Assembly: GCA_003956705.1 (NCBI GenBank)
Contig: QZCP01000634.1
Span: forward strand, 66,292 to 130,291
DNA: 64,000 nucleotides
Source: Brevipalpus yothersi
Taxonomy: Eukaryota > Arthropoda > Arachnida > Trombidiformes > Tenuipalpidae
Reading direction: 5' to 3'
Shown here: positions 13,598-25,846 of the stretch, one piece after another
Position numbering within the stretch: position 1 is the first letter of the stretch
Layout of the letters: each line of letters begins with the position of its first letter
Position numbers and translations under genes: made by a program
Notes under the pieces: generated by a model
What the model saw: the letters and a program-made list of their open reading frames with translations, nothing else
Databases searched by the model: none
Told to the model about the DNA's origin: nothing

Positions 13598-16586
13598 ATG
13601 AGTTCCACCGGTAAGCACATGTCTTTCTCACTCTCTCTCTCTCTGATTCAGAGTGTATAAATGTTAAACTGTTTGAATGTGTATGTGTGTATATGACAAC
13701 ATTTTGGAATAATGTGATGGTTTTTGTTTTGATTTTTTAGAAGAGGTTGGACGAGTTTTGAGGCCTAGAAGGAATCTCCGCTCTGCCTCTCAACCTGTAG
13801 CAAATGTCGTGGTTGAAAAACCACCAAGTCGACGCCAAAAAGCTTCACCTAAAAAGACAAGAGGCCGCCCAGCTAATAATGATATAGTATATGATGAGCC
13901 TGAACCTGCCGATGTTCAAGCAAAATCAGAGCCTGAACCAAAGGCTAAAGCAACTAAATCGCGCGGTCGTCCCGTGAAGCGTACTCCACCACCGTCTCAA
14001 GAAGAGCCGGTAGAGCAAGGAGATACGAACGCTAGACCAAGTCGATCCAAGCAGCGTAAAGTGGAACCTGAAAAAAAGAAAGCTCCTACTCGTCAGCCTT
14101 CGAAAACTAGAGGTGCTAGGGCTCGAAAAGATGAGCCATTACCTGAAATTGAGACCAAAAAAGAGGAGCCGTTACCTGAAGTAAAGGCGAAAGAGACTAA
14201 GCCCCGCGGTCGTGGTGCAAAACGCCCTCAACCATCCACAGAGGAAAGCGTTGATAGCAATGAAACTGATCAGACAGATACAAATGCAAAATCAAAAAGA
14301 ACCAAACTTCGCAAGGTTGAATTTGAAGATGAGAAAAACGAGAAAAATGAGAAAAAAGCTCCAACACGAGCACCATCGAAGACAAGAGCTACCAGAGGTC
14401 GAAAAGCAGTGGCTGAAGAAAAAACTAATGGTAGGTTGATATTCTTAGTTATGCTTCTGGAAATGGGCGCATAATGGTATCACTTGTTTATTTTTTTCAA
14501 ATTAGATGAGCCCAAGACTGTCTCACAGCCCATATCTCGAGATGAAGAGAAGGTCGAAAGTGCAACAGTTTTACCTCGAAAGGATCGAGGCGATGTGATA
14601 TATGATGAGCCATCCCCACCACCAGTCTCTGTAACTCTGGACTGTGACTCTGTAACCCTTTCAAAACCAGCAAGAGAACCAGCAAAAGAACTAGCAAAGG
14701 AACCAGTAAAAGAACCAGCAAAAGCAAAAGTACCAGTAGTAAAACCAGTACCAGTAGTAAAACCAGTACCAGTAGTAAAACCAGCACCGGAGCCAACACC
14801 AGAACCAGCACCGGTACCAGCACCAGAACCAGCACTAGAATCAACACCAACTCCAGAACCAGCGACAGCACTAGCATCAGCACCAGAACCAGCACCAGAA
14901 CCAGCAACAATACCAACATCAGCACTGACACCATCACCACTACCAACTCCAACTACAACCCCAACCGTTGAATTAGTTACTGAATCAAAAATTAAGGCTG
15001 ACGCTCGAGGTCCACCTGCTGAGAAAAAGCCTCGTCTCGAAGACTCTGTCCCTCTGTTGGAATCACCTGACCTTCTAGGGGGTCGAGTGATGACGTTTGG
15101 TGAAGATAACGCCGGTACATTAGGGCTCAAAAACCTCTTTGTCCATAAGAAAAGACCTGCTTTCATCGATGGAATTTCTCATCCTGTAATTCAAATTGCT
15201 GCCAATGGTATGCATAACGTGTGTGTGACATCTAAAGGAACCGTCTATAGTTGGGGCTGTAATGACGAAGGAGCACTCGGCCGTGACACGACTTCGGAAG
15301 AAGAACAAGCTGAACCTAAAAAAGTGCCTTTTCCATCAGAAGTTAAAATTAAGAAAATTACTGCTGGTGATTCTCACTCTCTTGCTCTTACTGAAGACGG
15401 GACCGTCTTCATTTGGGGAAATTTCAAGGTAATAATGTTGATACTTTTCACTTTTTCTCTATTTCTGGTCCAGATTATTCTCTTCATATTTGATAAAATG
15501 CCTCACTTGTGTCTGAGATCTATCCTGGCCTGAGTATCTTTCTCTTCCAACTTCTACTCCTTCTACCATCCACTCCTTCATAGTCAAATGCATGTAAAAG
15601 CGAGGAGTCTTCAAGGTCTTTAAATTAAAATCATTAATTTTTTCAACAGGACTCGCATGGTTCGATCGGTTTGACGCCTCAATCAAGAGAGAAAGTTTCA
15701 CATCCAATAGAGATTAAATTAACAAATAAAATAGTTGATATCGCTTCGGGAGAGAATCATGTACTACTACTCGACGACTCAGGCTGTGTGTACTCCTTTG
15801 GTGTTGCTGAACAGGGTCGATTAGGCCGCATTGAGGAGAGTCAGATGGAATTTAAAAAAGATAAGCCAGAGCTATATTTAACACCTCACCCTGTACAATT
15901 TTCCCAAGAAGGTCTTAAGTTTGACAAAATATGGGCTCGTAATTGGTCATCGTTTGCTCGAAGTGAGAAAGGAGAAATTTATGCCTGGGGTGTGAATAAT
16001 TATTCCCAGTTAGGATTCAAGACTGAAATTCCTTCTGATATAGATTGTCCTGTCAGAGGAGTTTTTATTTCATATCCGCAACTAGTAGCATCGTTATCAA
16101 AGATTGATGGTTCTATCGAAAAAATATCTCCTGGTTCCCATCATACATTATTTCTTGACTCCAAAGGCAAAGTCTATTCTTGTGGTCGAGGTCATTATGG
16201 TAGACTAGGCCATGGAAAAGAAGATGAAGACATAACCGAACCAGCACTGATTAAAGCTCTAGAGTCTATGAAAGTCATTGATATAGCTTCTGGAGAAACT
16301 TGTTCGTTTGCAGTAACATCGGAAGGTAAGTGTAATTGCTTGAGCCCTCGAACTCTATTTTAAAATCTGACTTTTTCTCTCCTGTTTTTTAGGTGATCTG
16401 TTTTCATGGGGAATGGGCAGTTTGCAACTAGGGACTGCTAAATCTATAGATGACGATATAGATGATTCCTACACTCCACAAAAAGTAACTTCAGCTCATC
16501 TTGAGCACAACAAAGTCATATCAGTGTCTGCTGGATCCTCTCATACTGTCATTATTGTGAAAGAAGTTGCAAAAGATCAAGGTTAA
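13598..16586 (+). CDS. RCC1: RCC1, Ran guanine-nucleotide exchange factor with AT-hook N-terminal extension
   Basis: Five exons: 13598-13610, 13741-14430, 14506-15428, 15650-16325, 16393-16586. They splice in frame to 831 residues. RCC1 is the chromatin-bound exchange factor that loads GTP on Ran for nuclear transport and spindle assembly. The C-terminal part (about residue 427 to the end) is a seven-bladed RCC1 propeller with blade motifs such as VYSWGCNDEGALGRD, AGDSHSLALTEDGTVFIWG and YSCGRGHYGRLGHG; GCNDEGALGRD and the WGNFKD...IGL stretch match RCC1 proper. The first ~425 residues are unusual (human RCC1 is about 420 in total): AT-hook-like cores near 44-49, 78-83, 159-164 and 222-227, a Pro/Glu/Ala/Val-rich stretch at about 288-387, and a KKPRLED nuclear-localisation-like motif near 408. 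A weak donor at the stop (CAAG|GTTAAG) could join an open frame at 16646, but the TAA at 16584-16586 is preferred. Confidence 0.93.
14713..14970 (+). repeat. Pro/Val/Ala/Glu-coding short tandem repeats inside RCC1
   Basis: Degenerate tandem repeats encode PVVKP units followed by PEPAP-type units. They lie inside RCC1 exon 3 and end before the propeller. They also create long antisense frames that are not genes. Confidence 0.8.
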
Positions 16587-17425
16587 GCTCATTATCGCAT
16601 TTTAAAGTGACTGATAAAGCAACTCAAATCAATTTTTTGTCCAGAGAGAAAGCATCAATCGACTCCGATTGTTGGTTTGCCTTTCATTCATCTCTCGGAG
16701 CCAGCTTTTCGACTCGAGCTTCACAGATGTAGTCCATCACTGTTATCCATTGAGAACATATCTAAATACTTTCCCATTATTCATTTTTTGTCCCATTTTT
16801 TCTAAAAAACGAATGAAAACAGTCCTCAAGGAATAGCCCAAGATATTACTTCACAGATATCATCCTGTCTGTGCAAATATTCGCTATTATTCCATTCGCG
16901 GAGTTCTCAAGTCGCTTACTTTTCATCTTTCACCTTTTATCTTTCTCATCTTTATCGCTCCAAGAAGCCTAAATAATTCCTTTAAATTGAGAGAAAAAAA
17001 TGCAAAATAAAGACTTTCTATTTTTGTTCAAACGATGTCGACCCGATTGATTAATAACAATCAGTGAAGTGGCTTACCAAAAGTACTAGCCCGTCGTCCT
17101 TCTCAACATAATTTTGCGACACAATCGATACATCAGCAAACAAACTGCGCTATGATCGTTCAGTTTGTGTCCATTTTCCTTATAATTCTGATTACATGTA
17201 GCCATCAATTGATTAGCTTTTATTCATCATCATTTTGGATGATTGAGAAAATGAATTGAATACTGATATTGAGGACTCGATATGAAGATGTTGGGAAAGT
17301 TCATTTCTGTAACATTTTCGAATCGTAAGAAGATCATGTTCAAAAATCTTGCCTATTAATCGAACTTTGATGTGATTAATTTCGTAGTTCGTGATTATGA
17401 GACTAATTAGTTGACAAGAGTTCCG
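16587..17425. other. RCC1 3' UTR and IBA57 upstream region
   Basis: An AATAAA polyadenylation signal at 17006-17011 probably ends RCC1. The rest, up to the IBA57 start, shows no further coding frame. Confidence 0.6.
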
Positions 17426-18624
17426 ATGATGAATAATATTTTGTGTAAAATTGGCCGTATTGGCTTGACAGATTTGTCTAGATGCGGTTTGTATTCAAGT
17501 TATTTCTACTGTCTTCGTTATGCATCTTCCAAAGTGAATGTGTGTCGATTGACGAATCGTAAGATCATCTCATTAAGTGGACATGATTCGTACAAATTTC
17601 TGCAAGGATTGATCACTAATGATGTGAGATGTCTTTATTTACCGAGTCCATCCGATTCACAGCACAAGAGTCCACAAGATTGTTTGTTTGCATTTGTTCT
17701 CTATCCAAATGGACGTGTGCTGGCTGATACTTTGATTTATGATTTCGAAAAAACTTTGGAAACTAATCCTGAAGATGATGATGGAGAAGTATCATCAAAA
17801 TCACAAGGTTCTCTGTACATTGAATGTGATGATCGAATATGTGAAAGATTGATCAAGTATTTCAAGAGTTACAAATTAAGGAAAAATGTTACTTTCGATA
17901 GGGACAACTCTCATGATATTTGGTCACTTTTTTCAGCGGAACCAACTGAATCAATTGAATCAAATATTTGCCAAAAAGATGGAGATTTTATCATCACAAG
18001 TGATCCAAGATTAAGAGGACATTTCCGAATATTGGCCAAACAAACGGTGCCCATGGAACATCTTCGGGAAACATTGGAGAACAAGCATGGACTCTCTGTT
18101 AGTGAAGTGTCTCAAGAAGATTATATTCTCCACCGATATCGATTAGGTAATCAAATCTTGATCATATTTACTTTCATTATGGTCAACTGTTTTTATTATA
18201 ATCTGTCCATCTTCTAATCACAGGTATTGGTGAAGGATTTGATGATCATCCGGACGCAAAATGTTTACCCCTAGAATGTAATATCGACTTTCTGAATGGT
18301 ATCAATTTCCAGAAAGGTTGCTACATTGGACAGGAATTGACTGCAAGAACCTATCATACCGGTGTGATCAGAAAAAGATTAGTTCCAATACAATTAATCA
18401 ATCCAAGTGCAAATGATGTGAATAATTTTTTAGATAAAGATTTTTTCTCCACAATCAACGATAAGAAGCTAGGTAAAATTCGTAGCATTCATCATTCACA
18501 TGGTCTCGGATTGACGTATATCGAAAATTTATCCAATGAAGGGCCCATCCGAGCTTATTGTAAATCAAACAATAGTGAAACCTTGGAATTAGATGTCTTC
18601 AAACCCACATGGTGGCCCAAATAA
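17426..18624 (+). CDS. IBA57: IBA57, mitochondrial iron-sulfur cluster assembly factor
   Basis: Two exons, 17426-18146 and 18224-18624, give 373 residues (human IBA57 is 356). IBA57 belongs to the folate-binding YgfZ/GcvT-like family and acts with ISCA1/ISCA2 in the mitochondrial matrix to make [4Fe-4S] clusters. The family signature KGCYIGQE is complete at residues 271-278, encoded just after the intron. The N-terminal domain begins with KIISLSGHDSYKFLQGLITN, typical of the family, and follows a basic, Ser/Tyr-rich stretch that fits a mitochondrial presequence. I chose ATG 17426 as the first Met after an in-frame stop; ATG 17429 is equally possible. An acidic insert (PEDDDGE) sits in the N-terminal domain. 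The stop codon lies inside an AATAAA. Confidence 0.92.
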
Positions 18625-18625
18625 A
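18620..18625 (+). terminator. polyadenylation signal overlapping the IBA57 stop
   Basis: AATAAA contains the TAA stop codon (18622-18624), implying a very short 3' UTR. Confidence 0.6.
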
Positions 18626-18848
18626 GATCAATAATTTTAATAATCCAATTTTCCATCTCTCAAATTGAAAAACATCTCTCTTGAACTGGCGCTCATCAGC
18701 TGGAGCTTGCTCATTTGTTTTGTTTGTTTGTTGTGAAGATCGCGAATCTTCATGCTGATGACATTGTCCAGGCAAACTTTTGAATGTAAATTATCCAATT
18801 TATAATCGATCGGTGTACAATTTTTTATCCCGGATCATCACCACCATC

Positions 18849-19583
18849 ATGGTTAAGACATTGTTCGATAATCTACCAACCAAAGAGGAACTTGAAGTTC
18901 CAGAAATTCTTCTTGGAAGCCATTTGTTGATGCAAGCATCAACTTACATGGGAAAATATTGCGATGATCTGTGCAAGGTGAGTTTACACTGTGTTTACGT
19001 TAATTTATGTGATTAATGATGCTGATTTGTGTGTATGTTTGTAATTCTATTTACCCTAATTTCTCGATTATTTTGCATTCCCCCAGGATTTCATGCTCTG
19101 CAAATATGAACTTCATGATCCTAAAAGATGTCTCGAGGAAGGAAGAAAGGTTACCGCTTGTGGAATGGAATTTATGAACAAAGTTAAAAACACATGCAGA
19201 GGAGAACTTGAAGCCTTAACCACATGTGTCAAATATACTTCACCTATATTAACAGCTGAGAAGTATGTATCAAAGAGCTTTGATCAACTAGATCATTGTG
19301 ACGATTTAGTGTGAAGTGGTAATAATGTTCTCTTTTGTATGATTTGTTTAGATGTCGAGAGCAGCAGGCAATTTTTGATGCCTGTATGTATCGAAAAATG
19401 GGTATGGACAAACCACCGATGGGATATTTTGCATTGACCAGATTACATGAAACAGATCGTCCACGGGTTCCTGAATGGGTTCCCGATTTCCCACAACCAG
19501 CTGGTAATATTCCTGCTGATAAAATCCAAAAGAGAACCAGACCTGTTACCGGAGCCCCTCGTGGATACTTTGCCGATCCTTAG
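18849..19583 (+). CDS. NDUFA8: NDUFA8, complex I accessory subunit with CX9C motifs
   Basis: Three exons, 18849-18977, 19087-19262 and 19352-19583, encode 178 residues (human NDUFA8 is 172). It is an intermembrane-space accessory subunit of respiratory complex I, imported and oxidised by the MIA40 disulfide relay. Cysteines at residues 38, 48, 58, 68, then 80 and 90, then 103 and 113 are spaced by exactly nine residues, giving the repeated CX9C pattern of this subunit. The C-terminal half (RPRVPEWVPDFPQPAGNIPA) also fits the family. The start is the ATG before VKTLFDNLP; an upstream in-frame extension looks like 5' UTR. AATAAA lies at 19709-19714. It follows IBA57 on the same strand by 224 bp and converges on MRPL50. 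Confidence 0.94.
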
Positions 19584-19785
19584 TACTATTATTATTATTA
19601 GGTTAGTCAAATTTTCAATAGAGCTGAATAATATGTGTTGGAAATGATGTAATTTTTAGATAGCTCTCAGAAAGCGACGCTATCAGTTCAAGAAGATCGA
19701 ATGCTTGAAATAAATTTCCATCCGAATCAAAGATGATCATACATTTGTTGAATTGAGATGAATTTAATTCATCGTATAATATATA

Positions 19786-20705
19786 CTACACATCAGGCCA
19801 TTCAAACTTTTCCTTAATATTCTCATATTTTTGTTTTGCTCGTATACCGACAGGAATCATAGGACTTTTAGGATATGCATCTTTACCACCAAAAAATTTG
19901 TCAGTTTCTGGATTGAATCGTGTATAATTTTGAATGACAGTCAGATTTGGTGGTAATTGATCCTGATTCCTGACAAGGTCATCGAATTTACTAATACCAC
20001 GTACTGGTTGACCATAAAAATGGACCACATGTCCAACTGTTTTCATTTCATGAAGAGCAGGACTAGGAACCTCATGATCAAATTGTTTGCCACACTCGTT
20101 GAGAAACTAGAGAGGAAAAGATTGAAAAAAATAATCATTAAACTCATGTTTCACAAAAAGAACACAAAACTCTCATTACCTCATGTTTAATGTATAAATC
20201 ATCAATTGATAAGCCTAACCACGCATCGATTTCTTCATCATCTTTTTCTTTCTCTTCGATATCAAAAAAATCTCGAGCGATAGTCTTGATTTTTTCCTGA
20301 TAATCTTCCGGTGGAACATACGGCTTACATTCTCGAGAGTGCCTGTAAAACAATTGACAATTAGCATCGTATCAAGATCACCTATGACAATCTTAATCTA
20401 TACCATTCCAAAACTACTTACGATCTCATTCTGACAATTGCGAAAAATCTTTCCAGATTTTTCATCGATATTACCTCAGCTTGAGCAGCATCCGATGTAT
20501 TACTCTCCTTAGTTACTATATTCAAAATTTCCATTCTTTTCGGCTCTTTTCCAGCAGGTCTCACGAACATCCAATCCTCTTTGGTTGATCTTTCGATCCT
20601 TTTGATATTCTTTTTACCAGTCGGTGTTGTGGTTGCATACCGGTAAACAATCGGTGAAGTATACAGATATCGTCTACAAGTAAATGATGCTATTGCATTG
20701 GACAT
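19786..20705 (-). CDS. MRPL50: MRPL50, mitochondrial large-subunit ribosomal protein mL50
   Basis: Three exons on the minus strand, 20705-20422, 20342-20180 and 20106-19786, give 255 residues. mL50 is a metazoan-specific protein of the mitochondrial 39S subunit. Recognition rests on two blocks: SRECKPYVPPEDYQEKIK, which spans the first splice junction and matches the R-x-YxPPED region, and VVHFYGQPVRGISKFDDL followed by LPPNLTV, which matches the conserved C-terminal block. The N terminus (SFTCRRYLYTSPIVYRYATT) is basic and hydroxylated, as expected for a mitochondrial presequence. The protein is longer than the vertebrate form, with an extra C-terminal tail ending KFEWPDV. It ends about 200 bp from NDUFA8, tail to tail. 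Confidence 0.85.
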
Positions 20706-23064
20706 GATGATGATGATGTTGGTGTTGATAGCCCACTGCTGCTACAATGAATCAGACACAATTGCTCCCAGGAAGATGATCACAGAGATACAGATGAGCC
20801 CTCAACACACAATCAACTCAAACCAATAATTCAACACCGAGATGTAGTATTAATTATCTTTTCAATTTGGACATCAGCTCAAACAGAGCGAAAAACACAT
20901 GTGAGAATCCAAAATATTTTCATTACACTTGTAAACACCGTTCAAAGTTGAGCCCGGCAAACTTGAAAGTTATGCTTTACTGTGAAAGTTTCGTGACATT
21001 TAAATTGATTGTTGCAATTTTGAACAATTTATCTGAGCATTTCACTGGTGAAATGCAATAAATTGATTTTAATTGTCTGTAAGATTGGAATAATTTCTAA
21101 TTCGAAAAATTTTTTTCCGATAATTTCTCGTTTTCAAACTTCATGGATAATGAAATCCTAAGGAAGCATTCAAATTCCGTAAGATTTGGTTGAATCGCTA
21201 TTTGTTTGTAACAACCACATAAATATCCATTTTTCAGCATTTTTTGAAGTGACCCATTCGGTAGCTTATTATATTGCATCATCGTTATATGAACAAGAAG
21301 TGATCAAGGTTAGAGCAATTTTTGGGAAAATCAGATAAAATTCCATAAATTACGCTGAATCAATATCGGTAAAATATTTTCATCCAGCTAATCTGGCGAT
21401 AGATTAGAGAGAAGGCTACACTTGAGTAGATATACGAGAAAAAATGGCACCTTTTGTTTTATTCCATGAATTTGATTGCATGATAAAGTTCATTGAGGTG
21501 ACATAAAATTTGTTTTATCACTCTCGTACTCGTAACGTACCCGAATATTCATCACGAATCGGAAGTTGACCTACACCGAGTGTAAACTCAAAGTTCTCTT
21601 CTAGTGAGATGTTGACATGAAAAACTTTAACTACTGAATTATTTGATTATACTAAAATTTGACCTCAATCCGTGTTGATGTTGAAAATAATGCTCAAGTT
21701 TTATAGTCAAAAGAGGAGGAGGTGGAGGAGAGAAGTGGAAGATGTCACGGAAGAGTGGAAATTGATCAACTGAAACGGAAGGAAATTTTCAACATCATCA
21801 TCAGGTGAAGACAGAGGTACTCTGATTACTTCCACGAAATAAGCTAGTCCATCACTTGAAAGTGAGTTGAGGACACTCATCAGAATTTGGAAGATATAAC
21901 ACACATAGCATGTCACATGCTGCCTTCATGTACATGCATATAACATCATGCTAGTGGCATGTTGAAATACTCTGTTGGAACACCTTGGGCATCATAAAAT
22001 AATAATAATAATACTGTTATACAAGAAAGAAATCATCATTCCGCTCTTTTTTCCCTCTCTTCTCTATTCTTTCAATTCTAATATCTTCTTCTTTTTTCTC
22101 GATTCGAATTTTGTTAACAAAAAACTGGATATCTGTACTTGGAATGATGATGATATGATGATAAAAAAGAACATCTCATCGTGAATCGAGAGGAAAGTTT
22201 GCATTATAAACCAGTTTCAATTTTGGATCCAAGATTCAGTCCATTATTACATCTGATTTTAGCTTCTCTTTTAACCACAATAAATTTTCATTAGCAATAT
22301 TCTGTTCGAATCGTTTGGCCTAATCGTGAGTATAAAGTCAAAATTAGAAACTTTAATACGAATATCCGGTTCCAATTCAGCTAACGGTTCTCATTTTGTT
22401 CTTCTGCCTTAGAATAACTATCATTAACATATTTTAAGTTTCAAAACTTTTCCCAATCGAATCATGATAAATTCCAAAGAAGAGAATCATATTATGAAGA
22501 ACAGAAAATATCATTCCATTTCAGTATATCACGCATTGAACTTTATTCGTGAGATTATTTTGCCGAAATGAGAATCTCGTATTTTGTTCATCCTGTAAAA
22601 ATTCAAAGTTTCTCATAGATTCAAAAGCTAATGAACTGAAATCAGCTTGGTATTTAATGAGAAAGCATCCTGACCTAAGCTCAGACTTTTCAAAATTATG
22701 TACATGGGTCGACTATTATTCTATCTTGCGATCCCAGCTACATAATTGTATTAAAATGATTTGCTCTGCTTTCAGACTTTAAAAGCTTGAAAGAGTTTAC
22801 TTATCTGATTGTTCAATTTCCATGTCTCTCCACCATACAGCAAACAGCAAACACTTTCTTCCACTTCCGAGATAATAAATGAAAATCGCCGAAAATGAGA
22901 TCAATTTTTTCAGTTCATTGAGCATTTATGATTGGAAAGTTTCAACAATCTAATTCGAAGCTTAACTTTTTGAACCCACCCAGAATGACTTGCTGATAGG
23001 TTTCTGCTCAGAACCATAGAGTGGCCATTCACTTTTATCAGATCTTCCGTTATTGTTCCATTTC
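20706..23064. other. intergenic region
   Basis: It holds the MRPL50 promoter side and the 3' side of the histidine-rich gene. I see no convincing exon. Two GAGCCC hexamers lie near 20796 and 20952. A TTTATT (AATAAA on the minus strand) near 22541 could serve the histidine-rich gene. Confidence 0.5.
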
Positions 23065-25846
23065 TTAAGGTTTCCAGTGGTCGTGTTTCTTGCCATGGTG
23101 TTTATGGTGGTGCTCATTATTGTGGATCTCTTCAATCTTCTCGTAATGCTTAGCATGGTGATTGTGCCTGCAAAAATGAGAGAAAGAAATGAGCATCAAT
23201 CAATGAAAATATATCAAATCGGATTCTTTTGCATTTGATTTGGTTTATCATCTATCAATTCTATCCTACCAAGTCTAGAAACTTTTCTGCCAACCTAATA
23301 GGAAAAAAATTAAAAAATTACTCACTTATGTTTATGCTTATGGTCATTATGATGCCATCCCTGGTGTCTATGCTTATTCTTATGCTTATGTTCATGCCAG
23401 TGCTCATCGTTCTCCTTGTGCTTTTCTTCTCCATGGTGGTGATGATCATGCCAATGATTATTTTTCTGAGGAAGATAGATACAGTAAAATATACAATAAT
23501 TAAAAAGATTCAAAATCTGAATAACGTTCTAACGAATCGTATTGAGGGCTCAGGAGCACAAGTTATAGCCGCTCACTCCTTTATGTTTGAATAAGTTCAA
23601 ATTCTACGGAATTGGCTTCAAATTTTGAAATTTCGTAATTCATTCTTACAATAATCTTCTACTTTAGCCTATCTTTCAGCTCAATTATCTCATTTTGAAT
23701 AGAATTGAGTGAATGATGAGTGGAAAAAGTGAAATAAAATTCGAGAATCAAATCCATCATACGGATGGCTCGTTTTTGTCAAGTTTAAATTGATTCAAAG
23801 GGGATCAATTGATCAAAATTGAGACTAAGAGAAGAGAAAGTGACGAAATTCAGCATCATGAATGGTCCAAAATTGATCAGGAACAATGATCGTAATAAGC
23901 AGAGGGATTGCCAAGATTATCCATTCACTGTTTGAGACTCATTGAAAGATATTTGCTACACGAATGATTCTTGATATTTTCATTTGCTTCCCATTTCACA
24001 TCCTTTTCTTTCCACTTTAGACAATCATTTTCATTTTCATCTCAAGAATTTTTGTTACAATCATTCAATGACTTAATCATGGCACCAGTAACAGGCTACA
24101 TCGAAGAACAAAGCTGAACATGAAGAGAAAAAATTGCATAATCTAATTCAGAATTCTTACCAATCGTGCATAAATGAATAGGAGTATCATTTGAATTGTT
24201 TAAATACGCCTTCTAAAAATACATTCCCTCCAAGTCACAATATGCGTGCATTGGAATTCATTCATCAAATTGAATCATGATTCAAAATTTTTCTTCCTCC
24301 TCATGGAGATAAAAAAGATGAAGAAGAAGAAGAAGAAAGGTAACCTCGAATGACCATCAACACCATTCAGAACAATCTTTTAGAGATTGAGTGAAAGTTG
24401 AAATATACAAAAGATTGACAAGGAAAGTGAACACTTTGAGAGTGGAAGAAAAAAAGTTGCCATGCATATTTTAAATTTTTTCTTTTGGTGTTGGAAAATT
24501 TTTCATCATCATGAGAAATTATCTACATGATAACTTTCTCTCCCATTTTTTTGAAAACGTACCAATTTTTCAAAGCTCAATACGGATGGGTGATAGTAAA
24601 GAAAGAATCAACTTTACGGGCGAATTGATCCTTTTGAATATGTGAGACATAAATAGACCAAATAAGAGCTCAAAAGTGTCAAATATTCTAAATCATATCT
24701 TCTTTGTCTACAGTCAGTATTCATGATAATATGTTGGCTCATTAAGTAAAGCTCAAGTAGTCAATTAGGATCACTGCAATCACTTTCTTCAAGTCTGGTA
24801 GTCTGAATGATTGTGATAAGATATTTGCAAACAAATATTCGAAGCAAGATTAATCAGTTTTAAACCTTTCGATTGATGAAAGGACAGATAAAGGCTCAAA
24901 ATCTATACGCCAAGAAGGAGTTAATTAATCATTTCGGAAATTTTCAAGAATTATAAGGACAAGATATTATCAGGCATATTATCAGATGCATTTTTGTAGC
25001 TTGTATAGTTCAATTCTTGAGGATTTAGATTATTTTGATCATTCACGATGCATCAAAACTTAGTATCCAGACTGAAAACTTTCCATCAGAACATACACAA
25101 GTAAGACTACTGAGTTGATGAGAAGGAGAGGATTGATCAAACCAATGGTCAACTCACCTGATCGTGGTCATTGTGGTGATTGTGATCATGGTAGTGGTCA
25201 TGCTGTTGGAAATTAAAGAAACATTAGTATTTGCAAAATTCCCTGATATTTTGATAGGTTTCCCATGACTTCAGCTAGAAAACCTAATAAATGTTCTCGA
25301 TGAGCTACAAATCATCTGACTGAATAGTCGCTGTATAATTTGATGTAGGATTCTTCTATGATATACATTCTCTAGGAGAATTCCAAAGAATTAATCTATA
25401 TTCTAATGGCTATAGTTCTCCCGGAAGGAATTCATTTTTTTCTACCCTTATTGATTATTAAGTTTGTTATCTATTGATTATCTCTTTTCTTCAATCTCAC
25501 ACTGAAAGTTTATGAACAGTAGCAAATTTTTCTTCCATAGATGTTTCGTTTAAGGAACACTATTCTAGAAAATTATATTCCCTTTGATGATGAATAGAAG
25601 TAGAATAGATTCTTTCACTTACATGGTGCTCATGTTCATGCTCTTGCACTCCATGATGGTGGTGATGTTCTCCTGTACACTCACTGAAGACGAAAACACA
25701 CATAATATCATTAGTATATACTGAGTCCCGAAGATTCTTGTGAAAATTTTTTTTTCGATAAAAGATTAAAAGTGCCACGAAAAAATTTACCTGAGGTACA
25801 CTGAGATAACAAGTGAAGCTATGAAAATCAGCGAAATACTCCTCAT
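23065..25846 (-). CDS. small secreted histidine-rich protein
   Basis: Five minus-strand exons join in frame: 25846-25791, 25683-25623, 25202-25158, 23465-23326 and 23167-23065, giving 134 residues. Exon 1 encodes only a signal peptide (MRSISLIFIASLVISVYL). The remaining ~115 residues contain 46 histidines by my count, interspersed with Asp, Glu, Lys, Asn and Trp, for example GEHHHHHGVQEHEHEHH and HDHYHDHNHHNDHDQ; it ends HDHWKP and stop. All splice sites are GT-AG with good consensus, and phases match at each junction (2, 0, 0, 2). Only one cysteine remains after the signal peptide. Such a protein would bind Zn, Cu or Ni ions, possibly pH-dependently, in the haemolymph, gut lumen or cuticle; this is inference. 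I know no named family it fits. Confidence 0.75.

Noticed and set aside
14497..14952. 151-codon minus-strand frame of Leu/Val repeats
   Set aside because: Another antisense frame of the same RCC1 repeat; pure low complexity.
14480..15166. 228-codon minus-strand frame rich in Gly, Ser, Ala and Thr
   Set aside because: It is the antisense shadow of the Pro/Val/Ala/Glu repeats in RCC1 exon 3, whose plus-strand frame is confirmed by the propeller.
22962..23156. 64-codon minus-strand frame over the last histidine-rich exon
   Set aside because: It is the wrong frame: the spliced frame reads His-rich sequence to TAA at 23065, in phase with exon 4.
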